Counted from the first letter of the stretch, positions 29,336-38,606 are shown. The stretch is DNA of 64,000 bases from Clostridiaceae bacterium BRH_c20a (GCA_000961765.1 LADT01000053.1:62001-126000); one strand, 5' to 3'. The notes: generated by a model not told the origin, from the sequence alone. A program made the numbers and translations.

Positions 29336-29863
29336 CTAACCGAGGAATAACTTTACCAACCACCCTTGAAAGAACTTAATTTGAAGAACATAACTAAAAA
29401 GAATATAAATACTTACTTCGGTCGCTAATGTTACAAGTAATGAAATATACCATTTCATCTTAGTAATAAGGATAAAAAAACCGAAGACAAACAAGAACAT
29501 AGCCGGCAAGATACCAATTAGTAAGGTCATTACTAAATAAAGTACTATCATCGAAATCGCAGCTAATTCAGAGCCACCCTCAACTTTTTGAATCTTAACC
29601 TGCTCAGTCTTTTCTGGCCCCTTGACAGAATCTTTGCTTTTTCCACCAGTTAGGAGTTCAGCTGCATCTACATTTAAATTAATATTCTTTTTAAAATTCA
29701 TAAAATATATTTGCAGGAGCATAATAAGTGCCGAGATAACATAAATCGGTACTGGCACCATTCGTGCTTTATAGGTGTAATCATACGATAAATAAATCAT
29801 GGCAAGAAAGAAAAACAGGAATAGAAAAGCTACTAAATTTTCTTGTGCGCGTCTACTCATCAA
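29336..29863 (-). CDS. tctB: TTT small membrane subunit (TctB 2)
   Basis: 175 residues, four hydrophobic segments, with a charged central loop (GKSKDSVKGPEKTEQVKIQK). Same layout as TctB 1; both share R-A-R-x-VPVPI-type text near residue 35 (RMVPVPIYVISALIMLLQIYF). It starts immediately after tctA 2. The 96-base gap to the dehalogenase-like gene has no obvious promoter, suggesting read-through. Confidence 0.88.
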   Translation of the reverse strand: MMSRRAQENLVAFLFLFFFLAMIYLSYDYTYKARMVPVPIYVISALIMLLQIYFMNFKKNINLNVDAAELLTGGKSKDSVKGPEKTEQVKIQKVEGGSELAAISMIVLYLVMTLLIGILPAMFLFVFGFFILITKMKWYISLLVTLATEVSIYILFSYVLQIKFFQGWLVKLFLG

Positions 29864-31363
29864 CTAACCCCCCAAAACTGCTTTTCGTTTGGCCATTATT
29901 CTGCGCGCAAACGGATAAATTACAGATAAAATAATTAGCACTGCAAATACAAGGGTTAAAGGTCTTTCAAGAAGGAATTTGCTTCCATATAGTGTGAGTG
30001 AAATCTGCATATATCTCTCGATCATCAATGCTAGCACCATACCAATAACCATATCAGCCCGCGAATAATTATATTTATCCATGTAATATCCAATAATACC
30101 AAAGACCATAGCAACCACAACATCAAGCATGCTTTTATTCATAGCATAAGCCCCGGAAACACAAACTGCCAGTATAATGGGAATTAGAAAATTACCGGGC
30201 AATGCTGTCATTCTAACTAAATATGGCGACATCATTAAGCCAAACCCTGTAGAGAAAACATTAGTTAGTACAATCAACCAAACCAAGTTGAATACTAAAG
30301 GTAGGTTATACTCCAACATTTCACGGCCCGGTTGAATCCCCAACATAACAAATGCAGCTAATAAAATAACCGCCACTTCTGATCCAGGTATACCAAAGGC
30401 TAAGGTAGGAATCAGGTGTCCACCTTCGCTGGAAGCATTGGTTGCTTCAGGAGCAATAACACCTTCTACAGCTCCTTTACCAAATCTCTCAGGTGTCTTG
30501 GAAGTCTGTACTGCAGCACCATAGGCAGCAATCGAGGCAACACTGGCACCAACACCAGGTAAAGCACCAATAAATACTCCTAGAAAACTTGCCTGTAATA
30601 CTGTACGCCAATGCCTGAAGGCATCTTTAATTCCCTCAATAAGCCCACTTTTCGAATTAGCCAGACTTTGATCTCTTTCGACAATTGAGCCACCTTTAAC
30701 ATATAACTTAATCATCTGGGAAATAGCAAATAGACCCATGATCGCTACTGGAATATCAAAACCATCCACCAACTCACTGATACCAAAAGTATATCTAGCC
30801 GTTCCAGTAACAGGGTCCATACCAATGAAAGCGATAGCTAAACCGAAACCAGCTGCAACCAAACCTTTAAGAACTGATCCCTCACTGAAAATGGCTATAA
30901 TAGTTAGCCCCCATATGGCCATCATAAAGTATTCCGGGGGGGCTAGAGCTAACATGACCATTTTCATGAGAGGTAAACTTACAGTTAAAACAAGTGCTCC
31001 AATAATTCCTCCAAGCAAAGAAGCCGTTGCTCCGGCAGCCAATGCTCTTACACCTTCACCCCTCTGGGTCATAGGAAAACCATCAAAGCAAACAACAACA
31101 CTTTTGGAAGCTCCGGGGACATTAAAGAGAATACTAGTAATCGAACTACCAAAGATCGTTCCTGTATGGGCTCCGATTAATAGGGCAAATGCTTCAGGTG
31201 GACTCATACCGAAGGTAAAAGGCAGTAATAAGGCCATAGCAACAATCCCGCCTAAACCTGGAAGAAATCCAATAAGTAAACCAAAAGCTATGCCCAAAAA
31301 CATAAATGTTAAACTAGATACACTAAATATGAGTAATAGTCCTTCTAAGGATGCTTGTAACAA
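29864..31363 (-). CDS. tctA: TTT large permease subunit (TctA 2)
   Basis: 499 residues, clearly paralogous to TctA 1 over the full length (GFLPGLGGIVAMALLLPFT; GSSITSILFNVPGASKS; FIGALPGVGASVASIAAYG). The two transporters probably arose by duplication or were recruited for related substrates. Gene order here is tctC-tctA-tctB, whereas transporter 1 is tctA-tctB-tctC, so this was not a simple tandem copy. Confidence 0.95.
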   Translation of the reverse strand: MLQASLEGLLLIFSVSSLTFMFLGIAFGLLIGFLPGLGGIVAMALLLPFTFGMSPPEAFALLIGAHTGTIFGSSITSILFNVPGASKSVVVCFDGFPMTQRGEGVRALAAGATASLLGGIIGALVLTVSLPLMKMVMLALAPPEYFMMAIWGLTIIAIFSEGSVLKGLVAAGFGLAIAFIGMDPVTGTARYTFGISELVDGFDIPVAIMGLFAISQMIKLYVKGGSIVERDQSLANSKSGLIEGIKDAFRHWRTVLQASFLGVFIGALPGVGASVASIAAYGAAVQTSKTPERFGKGAVEGVIAPEATNASSEGGHLIPTLAFGIPGSEVAVILLAAFVMLGIQPGREMLEYNLPLVFNLVWLIVLTNVFSTGFGLMMSPYLVRMTALPGNFLIPIILAVCVSGAYAMNKSMLDVVVAMVFGIIGYYMDKYNYSRADMVIGMVLALMIERYMQISLTLYGSKFLLERPLTLVFAVLIILSVIYPFARRIMAKRKAVLGG

Positions 31364-31414
31364 TCTATACTCTCCTTTCGGGTTTTAGTTAACAGTTGAA
31401 TAGTTGTTAACATG

Positions 31415-31440
31415 GTGGGCAGGTATAAAAACCCGCCCAC
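31415..31440 (-). other. Hairpin after tctC 2
   Basis: GTGGGCAGGT and ACCCGCCCAC form a GC-rich stem with one mismatch and a six-base loop, between tctC 2 and tctA 2. It matches in position the hairpin after tctC 1 and may allow excess binding protein over permease. Confidence 0.6.
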
Positions 31441-31447
31441 ATTTTAA

Positions 31448-32509
31448 TTATTTAATGCTTGCGGTAGCTTTATCAAAAGTAGGTTTTAAAACTTTAGCTC
31501 TTTCCACAATTTCAGGAATTAGCTTTTCCAGATCCTCACCAGGCATATATGCGGGATTTCCGCCAATTGCTTTCATCTTCTCGATAACTTCAGGGTTAGT
31601 TAATACTTTATCTAAAATCTCACGCCATGCATCTGTAGCTTCCTTACTCATGCCAGGAGGTCCCCAAAAAGACTCATAAAGATTATGTATAGTTACGATA
31701 TCATTAATAGCCTGCTTTCCAGGGCCATCACCTACTACCTCAAGAACTGTTGGAATATCTTGATATCCTTCCCAGTCAACCCGCCCATCATTAAGGATCA
31801 TGATAGGAACTGTATTTCCTTCCTTAACCAAAGGATGTGATCTCTCATAAGCAGCAAACAATCCATCTACAGTGCCTTGAACCTGAGACAGTTGGATTTC
31901 TCCTTCTGAGTCAAATCCTGAAACAACTTTAAAATCGACATCAAGTGAATCTAAAATAGTAGTCGCTGTATAAAAATCATCATCAAGACCCTGGGATGGG
32001 AATATAAATGGACGATCTAGGTTCTTCATATCTTCTGCATTTTTCATGCCGGATTTAACACCTACGGTAAAAAGTATAGGTCTATTAGCAACACGTGCCA
32101 ACCAAGTTGATTTTGTTGGGTCCCACTCCACACCATCATTACCTGCAATATAGGAAAGGATATGTGTTGGAGCACTAGCCAACGTAATTGTTTCACCGGT
32201 AGGCTCCATGTTCCATATTTCATTCATGCCTACAACACCACCGCCGCCTTTTTTATCTACTACTAAGACATTCTTAGCACCAGAAGCTTCTTTAATATAA
32301 GGGGCAAGAGTACGAGTCATGGTGTCATGTGCACCACCTGGGGAATAAGGAACTAGAAGTGTAAGATTTTTACCTTCAAAATAAGGTTTTTCGATTTTTC
32401 CAGCAGATTTGTCAGCCTCATTTGGTGTACTACTGCATCCAGCGACTAAAACGAGTGTCGCTATTAATACTAAAACAAGCGCCATAACTAATTTTGATTT
32501 TCTACTCAA
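31448..32509 (-). CDS. tctC: TTT binding protein (TctC 2)
   Basis: About 353 residues: basic start (LSRKSK), hydrophobic segment, lipobox LVLVAGC, then the Bug/TctC fold (LLVPYSPGGAHDTMTR; KGGGGVVGMNEIW). The start is a TTG with GGAGG seven bases upstream; the longer frame upstream reads through that ribosome site. First of the tctC-tctA-tctB-rdhA-like-DASS group. A 230-base gene-free spacer (32534-32773) precedes it, so it may have its own promoter. Confidence 0.92.
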   Translation of the reverse strand: MSRKSKLVMALVLVLIATLVLVAGCSSTPNEADKSAGKIEKPYFEGKNLTLLVPYSPGGAHDTMTRTLAPYIKEASGAKNVLVVDKKGGGGVVGMNEIWNMEPTGETITLASAPTHILSYIAGNDGVEWDPTKSTWLARVANRPILFTVGVKSGMKNAEDMKNLDRPFIFPSQGLDDDFYTATTILDSLDVDFKVVSGFDSEGEIQLSQVQGTVDGLFAAYERSHPLVKEGNTVPIMILNDGRVDWEGYQDIPTVLEVVGDGPGKQAINDIVTIHNLYESFWGPPGMSKEATDAWREILDKVLTNPEVIEKMKAIGGNPAYMPGEDLEKLIPEIVERAKVLKPTFDKATASIK

Positions 32510-32773
32510 TTTTCTTCCTCCTTTTTTTAACAATCAATTTATGTATTCTAACCTTTTATCCCGACTAGTCACTCACCTCCTTCAAATGTCGTCCCACCAC
32601 CGACCCGCAGCCAGCAAAGACAAATCCCAAATAATGCAATATTTACTTGTGTTATTATTTAGAATATTAAAATATTTTAATCTTAAACGAAATGGCTTTA
32701 TTAATTAATACATGATTCGATAATATATTCATTCAATTTTTCAGACTACCCCTTTAATACCAATGCGAGATTT

Positions 32774-33043
32774 TTACCCACATCCAAATGGTGGTAATAA
32801 TATTACATAATCATTCTTCTCAAGTTTATAATCCATCTCTACTTCTTTACCGTTTACAACTATACATATATATGGCAGTCTTGTTTTCTCATTAAAGATT
32901 AAGTGTTTAAAATCTTCTCCATATCTATCTATCAGGAGAAAAAGCAGCTCTCGTATTGCGAGCCCTTCATCTATCCCAATAGAAATAGTATTGATACCCT
33001 TTTCAAAGATGGATGGTCCCACATACTTAACAGCAACCTGCAA
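32774..33043 (-). CDS. MoaD/ThiS-like sulfur carrier protein
   Basis: 89 residues with a beta-grasp look (QVAVKYVGPSIFEKGINTISIG ... YICIVVNGKEVEMDYKLEKNDYVILLPP). MoaD homologues beside AOR genes usually help build the pterin dithiolene of the tungsten cofactor. The chain ends PPFGCG instead of the usual double glycine, an odd tail for activation by MoeB-type enzymes. The real start is the TTG four bases after the ferredoxin stop, with GGGGGTGA upstream; the longer frame that overlaps the ferredoxin gene is spurious. Confidence 0.82.
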   Translation of the reverse strand: MQVAVKYVGPSIFEKGINTISIGIDEGLAIRELLFLLIDRYGEDFKHLIFNEKTRLPYICIVVNGKEVEMDYKLEKNDYVILLPPFGCG

Positions 33044-33047
33044 TTTG

Positions 33048-33467
33048 TCACCCCCGCACAAAATCCAGTGCGTCCAAAGGACAAACTTGAGCACAAATCG
33101 GTTCTTTCCCTTTACATAAGTCACATTTAATGGGGGGATATCCCACATTTTTATAAATTCCATTAAATTTACATGCACTTACACACAAATACTCCCCGGA
33201 GCAAGTATCACATTTGCTTTGATCAATAACTATAACCTGTCTATCATTAACATCAATTGCATTTTGAGGACAAGCCTTAAGGCAATACTGCTGTTTGCAC
33301 TGCAAGCAGTAATTAATTTTTATAATATAGTTTTCAATGAAGTTGGAATTAATCCTTATCGCTGATTTTTCTAAGTTATATTGCCCATAATTCTCCATAG
33401 AGCACATTAAACCGCAAAGATGACAGCTAGCGCATTTTTTGGTATCCGCCTTCAGAACAGATTTCAT
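33048..33467 (-). CDS. 4Fe-4S ferredoxin subunit for AOR 2
   Basis: 139 residues with motifs CASCHLCGLMCS, CLQCKQQYCLKACP, CDTCSGEYLCVSAC and CDLCKGKEPICAQVCP, so about four clusters. Counterpart of the ferredoxin at 21.7 kb although the order is reversed: here it follows the AOR gene, sharing ATGA with its stop codon. No signal peptide. Confidence 0.92.
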   Translation of the reverse strand: MKSVLKADTKKCASCHLCGLMCSMENYGQYNLEKSAIRINSNFIENYIIKINYCLQCKQQYCLKACPQNAIDVNDRQVIVIDQSKCDTCSGEYLCVSACKFNGIYKNVGYPPIKCDLCKGKEPICAQVCPLDALDFVRG

Positions 33468-35293
33468 AAGACAATCCCTCCGATACCCAATCTCTCAAGG
33501 GTTTTCTGTGTCGGAATACCCTCAGCATCCCATCCTCTTGCTCGATAATATTCCTCGCGCATTACAAGAAAACCATCCCAAGAGATTAATCTTCCATCAG
33601 CATTTCCTTTTTTTATTGGTTCCTTATAAAACCGTTTCGGTAATACATCATCTCTGGCTGTTAGTCCACATTTCAAATTAAACACTCTAGCTAAAGTAAA
33701 AGCCCTTTCAGAAACTCGTATAGCCTCATCTTTATCAAATTCCATGCCGGTTATAAGAGTTATATACTCAGCATAGTCCTTTATTTTCAATTTATAGCGA
33801 GGAGGTACAAAGTCACAAATAATCAGGGAATGATAAAAAGCTCGAATATCTTCTTGTTCCTTCATAAATTCACCTTTACCTTGGTAAGCAAAGCGGAATT
33901 CTTCATTCTCCTGTTCTTTTCTTGTAGGTCTCGCTCTTCGATGACAGCCTCCCCGATCTGCAACAGCATAACCCAATGCATAACCTGTAGAACCCCTAGG
34001 GTCATAACCGGGAAGCTCCATCCCTTTAACATGAATAGCTTTACCACTATCTAAGCCTAATTCTTCCGCTAATTTTTTAACACCCAAAGCCATATATTTA
34101 CCAAAATCCCTATTATAAGCTATATCTTGCATAGCCCTTTCCACATTTTCACTGGAGCCCCATTTCAGCTCATAACCTAAATCATTTTTAGAAAGTTTCC
34201 CATCTTCCAAAGCTTCAACTACATAGGCTACGACATTCCCTGCTGAGACAGTGTCTAAGCCTAAGTCATCACAGAGCCAGTTAAAATAAAGGGTTTCAGT
34301 AGGGCCTACTTCAAGATTTGTACCAATTACAGATATAGTTTCATACTCAGGGCCACCTACCCTATGTTTTTGGTTATTGAAATCAACCGTAGCTGCTTTA
34401 CCACAGGGCATTGAGCACCCAAAACAACCTAAATCTCGAACAACATAATTTTCCCTCAAATAATCCCTATTCATATTCGTCTCATATGCTTCGGTAATAC
34501 CCTCGGTAAAGTTTTTTACCGGAACAATCCCAAAGTGTTGAGTAAGGTCTAAAGTACTCATTGTTCCATACTTTATTCTAAATTTAACTCCCGGGTCTTG
34601 ATGGAATGTAGTTATTATTTCTAATGTTTTATCATAATGCTTTTTACTGTCTTGAAGAGAAATTTCCTGGTTACCAAAGACAACTAGCCCCTTGAGATTT
34701 TTAGAACCTAAAACTGCACCGACCCCACCTCTTCCAGCCTGATGGTAAAAGTCAGCATGCACAACGGCATAAGGTACTAAGTTTTCTCCTCCCGGTCCAA
34801 TTACTGCTATAGAATACTTTGTCCCATATTTTTTACGCAATAGTTTTTCCGACTCAAAGCAGCCTTTTCCCCAAAATTCACTAGCATCATGTAAACAAAC
34901 CTGATCATTGGTAATTTCTAAAAAAACTGGCTTCTCGCTTCTTCCTTTTATGATAATTCCGTCAACACCACTCATTTTTAGATAATGTCCTAAGCTTCCG
35001 CCAATTGTGCTGTCTAAATATCCACCAGTCAGAGGTGACCTTGTCGAAAAGATAGCTTTGCCTACACCAGGAGTAGCTGTTCCGGTAACAGGTCCTACGG
35101 ATAAAACAACTTGGTTTTCTGCACTTAATGGATCATAATTGTAAAGTTCTTCATCGAGCAAAAATTGAGCATTAAAAGCTTTGCCACCTAAAAACTTTTC
35201 ATAATAGTTCTCCGGAAATACAAATGTACTTATATCTGATTTAGTTAAATCAATTAACAAATATTTATTTCTAATACCATTTTTTATACTCAA
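33464..35293 (-). CDS. Aldehyde ferredoxin oxidoreductase family protein (AOR 2)
   Basis: About 609 residues. Pterin-binding N-terminus (FLGGKAFNAQFLLDE; GPVTGTATPGVGKA), [4Fe-4S] site CFGCSMPCGKA near residue 290, distal Cys in HSLIICDFV. It differs enough from AOR 1 to suggest another substrate. The start is likely the TTG preceded by GGGGGTGA, coupled to the end of the binding-protein-like gene; ATG six bases earlier is an alternative. Group with its ferredoxin, a MoaD-like protein and the NMT1-like protein. Confidence 0.9.
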   Translation of the reverse strand: MSIKNGIRNKYLLIDLTKSDISTFVFPENYYEKFLGGKAFNAQFLLDEELYNYDPLSAENQVVLSVGPVTGTATPGVGKAIFSTRSPLTGGYLDSTIGGSLGHYLKMSGVDGIIIKGRSEKPVFLEITNDQVCLHDASEFWGKGCFESEKLLRKKYGTKYSIAVIGPGGENLVPYAVVHADFYHQAGRGGVGAVLGSKNLKGLVVFGNQEISLQDSKKHYDKTLEIITTFHQDPGVKFRIKYGTMSTLDLTQHFGIVPVKNFTEGITEAYETNMNRDYLRENYVVRDLGCFGCSMPCGKAATVDFNNQKHRVGGPEYETISVIGTNLEVGPTETLYFNWLCDDLGLDTVSAGNVVAYVVEALEDGKLSKNDLGYELKWGSSENVERAMQDIAYNRDFGKYMALGVKKLAEELGLDSGKAIHVKGMELPGYDPRGSTGYALGYAVADRGGCHRRARPTRKEQENEEFRFAYQGKGEFMKEQEDIRAFYHSLIICDFVPPRYKLKIKDYAEYITLITGMEFDKDEAIRVSERAFTLARVFNLKCGLTARDDVLPKRFYKEPIKKGNADGRLISWDGFLVMREEYYRARGWDAEGIPTQKTLERLGIGGIVL

Positions 35294-35298
35294 TGCCA

Positions 35299-36192
35299 TC
35301 ACCCCCGAGCCTTGTTAGAATAACTCAGATTATAAACCTTTTTCAAATCAACTTCGCCATTTATTTGTCCTAATTTACCCATTACCTTTACAACCTCATT
35401 TAAACCCGATTCATTAATAATTCCCTTTTCGTTAAAAATTTTATATTTTATGTACCTATCATAAGCTTTTTCAGCAATTTCCTCAGCCAGTCCCAGATTT
35501 CTTATTAATACTTTTATTGCTTCTGAACGATTTTGAGGATTATAAAACCAATCTACAGATTCAATATAGCCCGCAATGAAGTTAACCATAATTTCTTCAT
35601 TTTCCATGGCCCAAGAGCTTTTAACAGCTGCAATGCGCCCCTGGTAATTGGGTATACAATCAAGATTACTTCCTAAGTTATTAAATCCTTTTAATTCCGC
35701 CTCAATGTCAGAAGGTGCATCGAGAAAGGTCCCATCAATTTCTCCGGCAATTAATGCTTTAAACCGCTTTCCACTACCACCCAATTCCACAAAAGTGTAC
35801 TCCGAAGACAAAACATTGTTAGATTCTAATAATGCTTCTAGTAATAAAGCATACCCGGAATTTTTCCCATCGACACCCAGTTTTTTGCCTCTAAGGTCAC
35901 AAAAAACCTTGATATTGGGGCTTGTGATTAAGTTATAAAAAGGAAGTGCTACCCCCATACAAATAAATAGTTCAGATTTGTTATTTACTACCCTTTTAAC
36001 AATATGATCTGCAGCAGCAAACCCCAAATCATAAACTCCCTTTTCCATATCATCCAACTGTTGCTTTGAAGAATTTGTTATGTTCACTTCAACATCTATG
36101 CCATTTTTCGTAAAAATGTTTTTTTCCAAACCTATATAAATTGGCCAATTGCTTGCGGAATCAGAGATTATTGCTGTCTTTATTGTTTTCAT
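35299..36192 (-). CDS. NMT1/SsuA-like binding protein lacking a signal peptide
   Basis: 297 residues with the periplasmic-binding-protein type II fold of NMT1/THI5-like proteins (ISDSASNWPIYIGLEKNIFTKNGIDVEV; LRGKKLGVDGKNSGYALLLEALL). The supported start (GGGGGGAAC six bases upstream) gives MKTIKTAII, with neither a signal peptide nor a lipobox, so the protein should stay in the cytosol. No ABC permease or ATPase is nearby. It may be an intracellular ligand-binding accessory or enzyme. First gene after the operator element at 36.3 kb. Confidence 0.8.
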   Translation of the reverse strand: MKTIKTAIISDSASNWPIYIGLEKNIFTKNGIDVEVNITNSSKQQLDDMEKGVYDLGFAAADHIVKRVVNNKSELFICMGVALPFYNLITSPNIKVFCDLRGKKLGVDGKNSGYALLLEALLESNNVLSSEYTFVELGGSGKRFKALIAGEIDGTFLDAPSDIEAELKGFNNLGSNLDCIPNYQGRIAAVKSSWAMENEEIMVNFIAGYIESVDWFYNPQNRSEAIKVLIRNLGLAEEIAEKAYDRYIKYKIFNEKGIINESGLNEVVKVMGKLGQINGEVDLKKVYNLSYSNKARG

Positions 36193-36312
36193 TTTTAAGT
36201 TCCCCCCGCAATTCAATAAATTCTTTCAATTAAATTTATTTAAACATTTGTCATAATATATAATTTAACAAGTTTTCAGTTTTTCAGTTTTTCAGTTTTT
36301 TCCCGGTATATT

Positions 36313-36343
36313 AAATATCGTATATCATATATTATATATTTCG
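36313..36343. promoter_or_regulatory. Island operator d, upstream of the NMT1-like/AOR 2 operon
   Basis: Minus strand GCGAAATATATAATATATG continuing ATATACGATATT. It is the fullest match to the island consensus and lies about 130 bases before the NMT1-like start. The same 319-base spacer holds three AGTTTTTC units at about 36270-36303 and no gene. Confidence 0.65.
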
Positions 36344-36511
36344 CTAAAAATTTCATAACTCCTTTATAAAAATAGGAAAAATGATATTATATCTGAATTT
36401 CTTTATATCAAGGTATTTCCTTTATTCCCATTAATTTAAACGGAAAAGGAACAGAGGTAGGCAATAAATACTCCATCTGCTCCATATAAAGGATGTATGA
36501 TCTATAAAGAT

Positions 36512-37420
36512 CTAAGCTTCTTTAGCTAACTCTTCTGGATATCTACCATTATGCCAATCCTCTACTTTTTTAATTAAATCCTCTATGCTACCGGTGATAA
36601 CTACTCCCGCCTCTGCTAATTTTTCAAGTTTTGCAGAAGCTGAACCTACTCCTTTTTCAATGATGGCTCCAGCATGGCCCATTTTTTTTCCGGGAGGAGA
36701 ATACCTGCCGGCGATAAAAGCAAAAACCTTTTTAGGATAATCTACTGATTTTAAGTATTCAGCTGCTTCTTCTTCCCGAGATCCACCAATTTCTCCAATT
36801 AATATGACAGCTTTAGTTTCTTCATCGTCTTTTAATAACTTTAATGCATCAGTAAAGCTTGTCCCGATAATGGGGTCACCACCAATGCCCATCACTAAAT
36901 TGACACCAATACCTCGATACATTAAATTAGAAGCAGATTCATGACACAAGGTCCCGCTTCTGGAAACAACCGTAACCTTACCGCCATTTCCATAAAGAAA
37001 TACAGGCATTACTCCAGCCTTAGCTTTTCCCGGTGCTATAATACCCATGGTGTTAGGTCCAATAACCCGTACCCCATTTCTCTTAGCCAAGGCCATAATA
37101 CGCATAGTATCATGAACTGGTACATGTTCAGTTAAAATAAGTATAGTTGGTACCTTATTATCAATTGATTCAATAGCTGCCGCATAAACAAAGGGAGCAG
37201 GAACCATTATCATCGCTAAATCGACTTTGAACTTTTGAACTGCCTCTTTAACAGTATCATAGACAGGAACACCATGAATAACTGTACCCCCACGTCCCGG
37301 TGTAACACCTGCTACAACTTTTACACCATATTCCAGCATCTTTTGAGTATGATATGACCCTTGGGTTCCAGTCATACCCTGTACAATAACATTAGTGTTT
37401 TGATCAATAATAATGCTCAT
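36512..37420 (-). CDS. Succinate-CoA ligase-like alpha subunit
   Basis: 302 residues, homologous to SucD: CoA-binding Rossmann start (IDQNTNVIVQGMTGTQGSYHTQKMLEYG) and the phosphohistidine H249 in KMGHAGAIIEKG. Together with the beta subunit upstream (16 bases away) it forms an ADP- or GDP-forming acyl-CoA ligase. In this setting, with a LeuA/HMGL-type lyase-synthase next door, the pair may activate another dicarboxylate or hydroxy-acid, as malate-CoA ligase (MtkAB) does. Last gene of its operon. Confidence 0.9.
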   Translation of the reverse strand: MSIIIDQNTNVIVQGMTGTQGSYHTQKMLEYGVKVVAGVTPGRGGTVIHGVPVYDTVKEAVQKFKVDLAMIMVPAPFVYAAAIESIDNKVPTILILTEHVPVHDTMRIMALAKRNGVRVIGPNTMGIIAPGKAKAGVMPVFLYGNGGKVTVVSRSGTLCHESASNLMYRGIGVNLVMGIGGDPIIGTSFTDALKLLKDDEETKAVILIGEIGGSREEEAAEYLKSVDYPKKVFAFIAGRYSPPGKKMGHAGAIIEKGVGSASAKLEKLAEAGVVITGSIEDLIKKVEDWHNGRYPEELAKEA

Positions 37421-37435
37421 TTCTGCTACCCTCCC

Positions 37436-38581
37436 TTACATTTTGATCTTACTTAAAAGCAGTTTTATAGCTTCATCAGTAGTACCATGCTTAATAATTG
37501 GTATCTGAAGGTTTTCTAATACTGCCCAGCCTTCTTCTTGAGAATGCCCACGCATTTTAACGACAATTGGAACCTGGATATCAGCTTCCTGAAATGCTCT
37601 GTTAATACCTTTAGCCATAATTTCGCAGTTATTTATGCCACCAAAGACATTAATGATTATTCCCCTCATCCCTTCAGTTTTAAGCATTATCTTTAAGGAC
37701 TCAGCCATACCTACTTCAGAAATCCCGCCTCCTAAGTCTAAAAAGGCCGCAGGAATTCCGCCATATTCAAAAACAGCATCCATAGTAGCCATAGATAAAC
37801 CTGCACCTCCGGCTACTATTCCTACAAAACCCTCAGAACTAATGGAAACATAGGAAACTCCTGCTTTAGAAGCTTCAATTTCTAGTGGGTGACTGCTTAA
37901 CTCCTGATAGCTTTGCAACTCTGGATGCCGATAAAGACTAGAATCATCAACAATTACTTTAGCATCTGCAGCTATTACATCACCTGCTTGAGTAATAACA
38001 AGGGGATTAATTTCCACTGTAAAAGCGTCAACTTTATAAAATAAATTCAACAGTTTACTTGCTACCGAAGCGGCTTTTAATAATTGTTTACCTCTAAGAC
38101 CAACTTTGCCCCAAGCTTCCACCCACTTATGTTCAGGTGTATCCTTTTCTAAAGGGTCAACTTCCACTCTGATTATTGCCTCTGGACTACTTTCGGCAAT
38201 CTGCTCTATATCTACTCCACCTTCTGCGGATATTAAGACAACCGGCTTCGCCTTATTTAAATCCAGAACAACACTGACATACAGCTCTTTTGCTATATCA
38301 AGTTTTTCTTCAACTAGTACCTTTTCTACCATTTCTCCATGATGATATTTACCAAATATATCTTGCGCCGAGGAGTAAGCCTCTTGGGATCCTTTGACCA
38401 GTTTAATTAAACCAGCTTTTCCCCGTCCCCCCGCGCGAACTTGGGCTTTTACAACGGAAGGTTTATTTATCTCTTCTGCAGCTTGCCTTGCCTCCTCAGG
38501 GTTAAAAGCCAATCTGTTTTGGGGAACGGGAATTCCCGCATCCCCTACTACCTTTTTTGCCTGATATTCATACAAATACAT
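37436..38581 (-). CDS. Succinate-CoA ligase-like beta subunit
   Basis: 381 residues with an ATP-grasp domain (KAQVRAGGRGKAGLIKLV near 45) and the C-terminal ligase-CoA domain (DLGGGISEVGMAESLKIML; INVFGGINNCEIMAKGI). Family length. It resembles SucC and the malate-CoA ligase subunit MtkA; the sequence alone does not fix the acid. Part of the operon 43.1-36.5 kb. Confidence 0.9.
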   Translation of the reverse strand: MYLYEYQAKKVVGDAGIPVPQNRLAFNPEEARQAAEEINKPSVVKAQVRAGGRGKAGLIKLVKGSQEAYSSAQDIFGKYHHGEMVEKVLVEEKLDIAKELYVSVVLDLNKAKPVVLISAEGGVDIEQIAESSPEAIIRVEVDPLEKDTPEHKWVEAWGKVGLRGKQLLKAASVASKLLNLFYKVDAFTVEINPLVITQAGDVIAADAKVIVDDSSLYRHPELQSYQELSSHPLEIEASKAGVSYVSISSEGFVGIVAGGAGLSMATMDAVFEYGGIPAAFLDLGGGISEVGMAESLKIMLKTEGMRGIIINVFGGINNCEIMAKGINRAFQEADIQVPIVVKMRGHSQEEGWAVLENLQIPIIKHGTTDEAIKLLLSKIKM

Positions 38582-38606
38582 CTAACTACACCCCTCTGCG
38601 CCTAGC

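Noticed and set aside
29240-29863. TctB 2 as a hidden RdhB membrane anchor for the dehalogenase-like protein
   Set aside because: It has four hydrophobic segments, is paralogous to TctB 1 and abuts tctA; RdhB proteins have about three helices and a different pattern.
33048-33178. N-terminal extension of the MoaD-like frame overlapping the ferredoxin gene
   Set aside because: The extension is out of character with the family and overlaps a well-supported ferredoxin in another frame; TTG with GGGGGTGA gives a normal MoaD length.
36512-38581. SucCD as a TCA-cycle enzyme
   Set aside because: No other TCA gene is near, and it is embedded in a catabolic operon with the island operator, so a different acid is more likely, though not proven.
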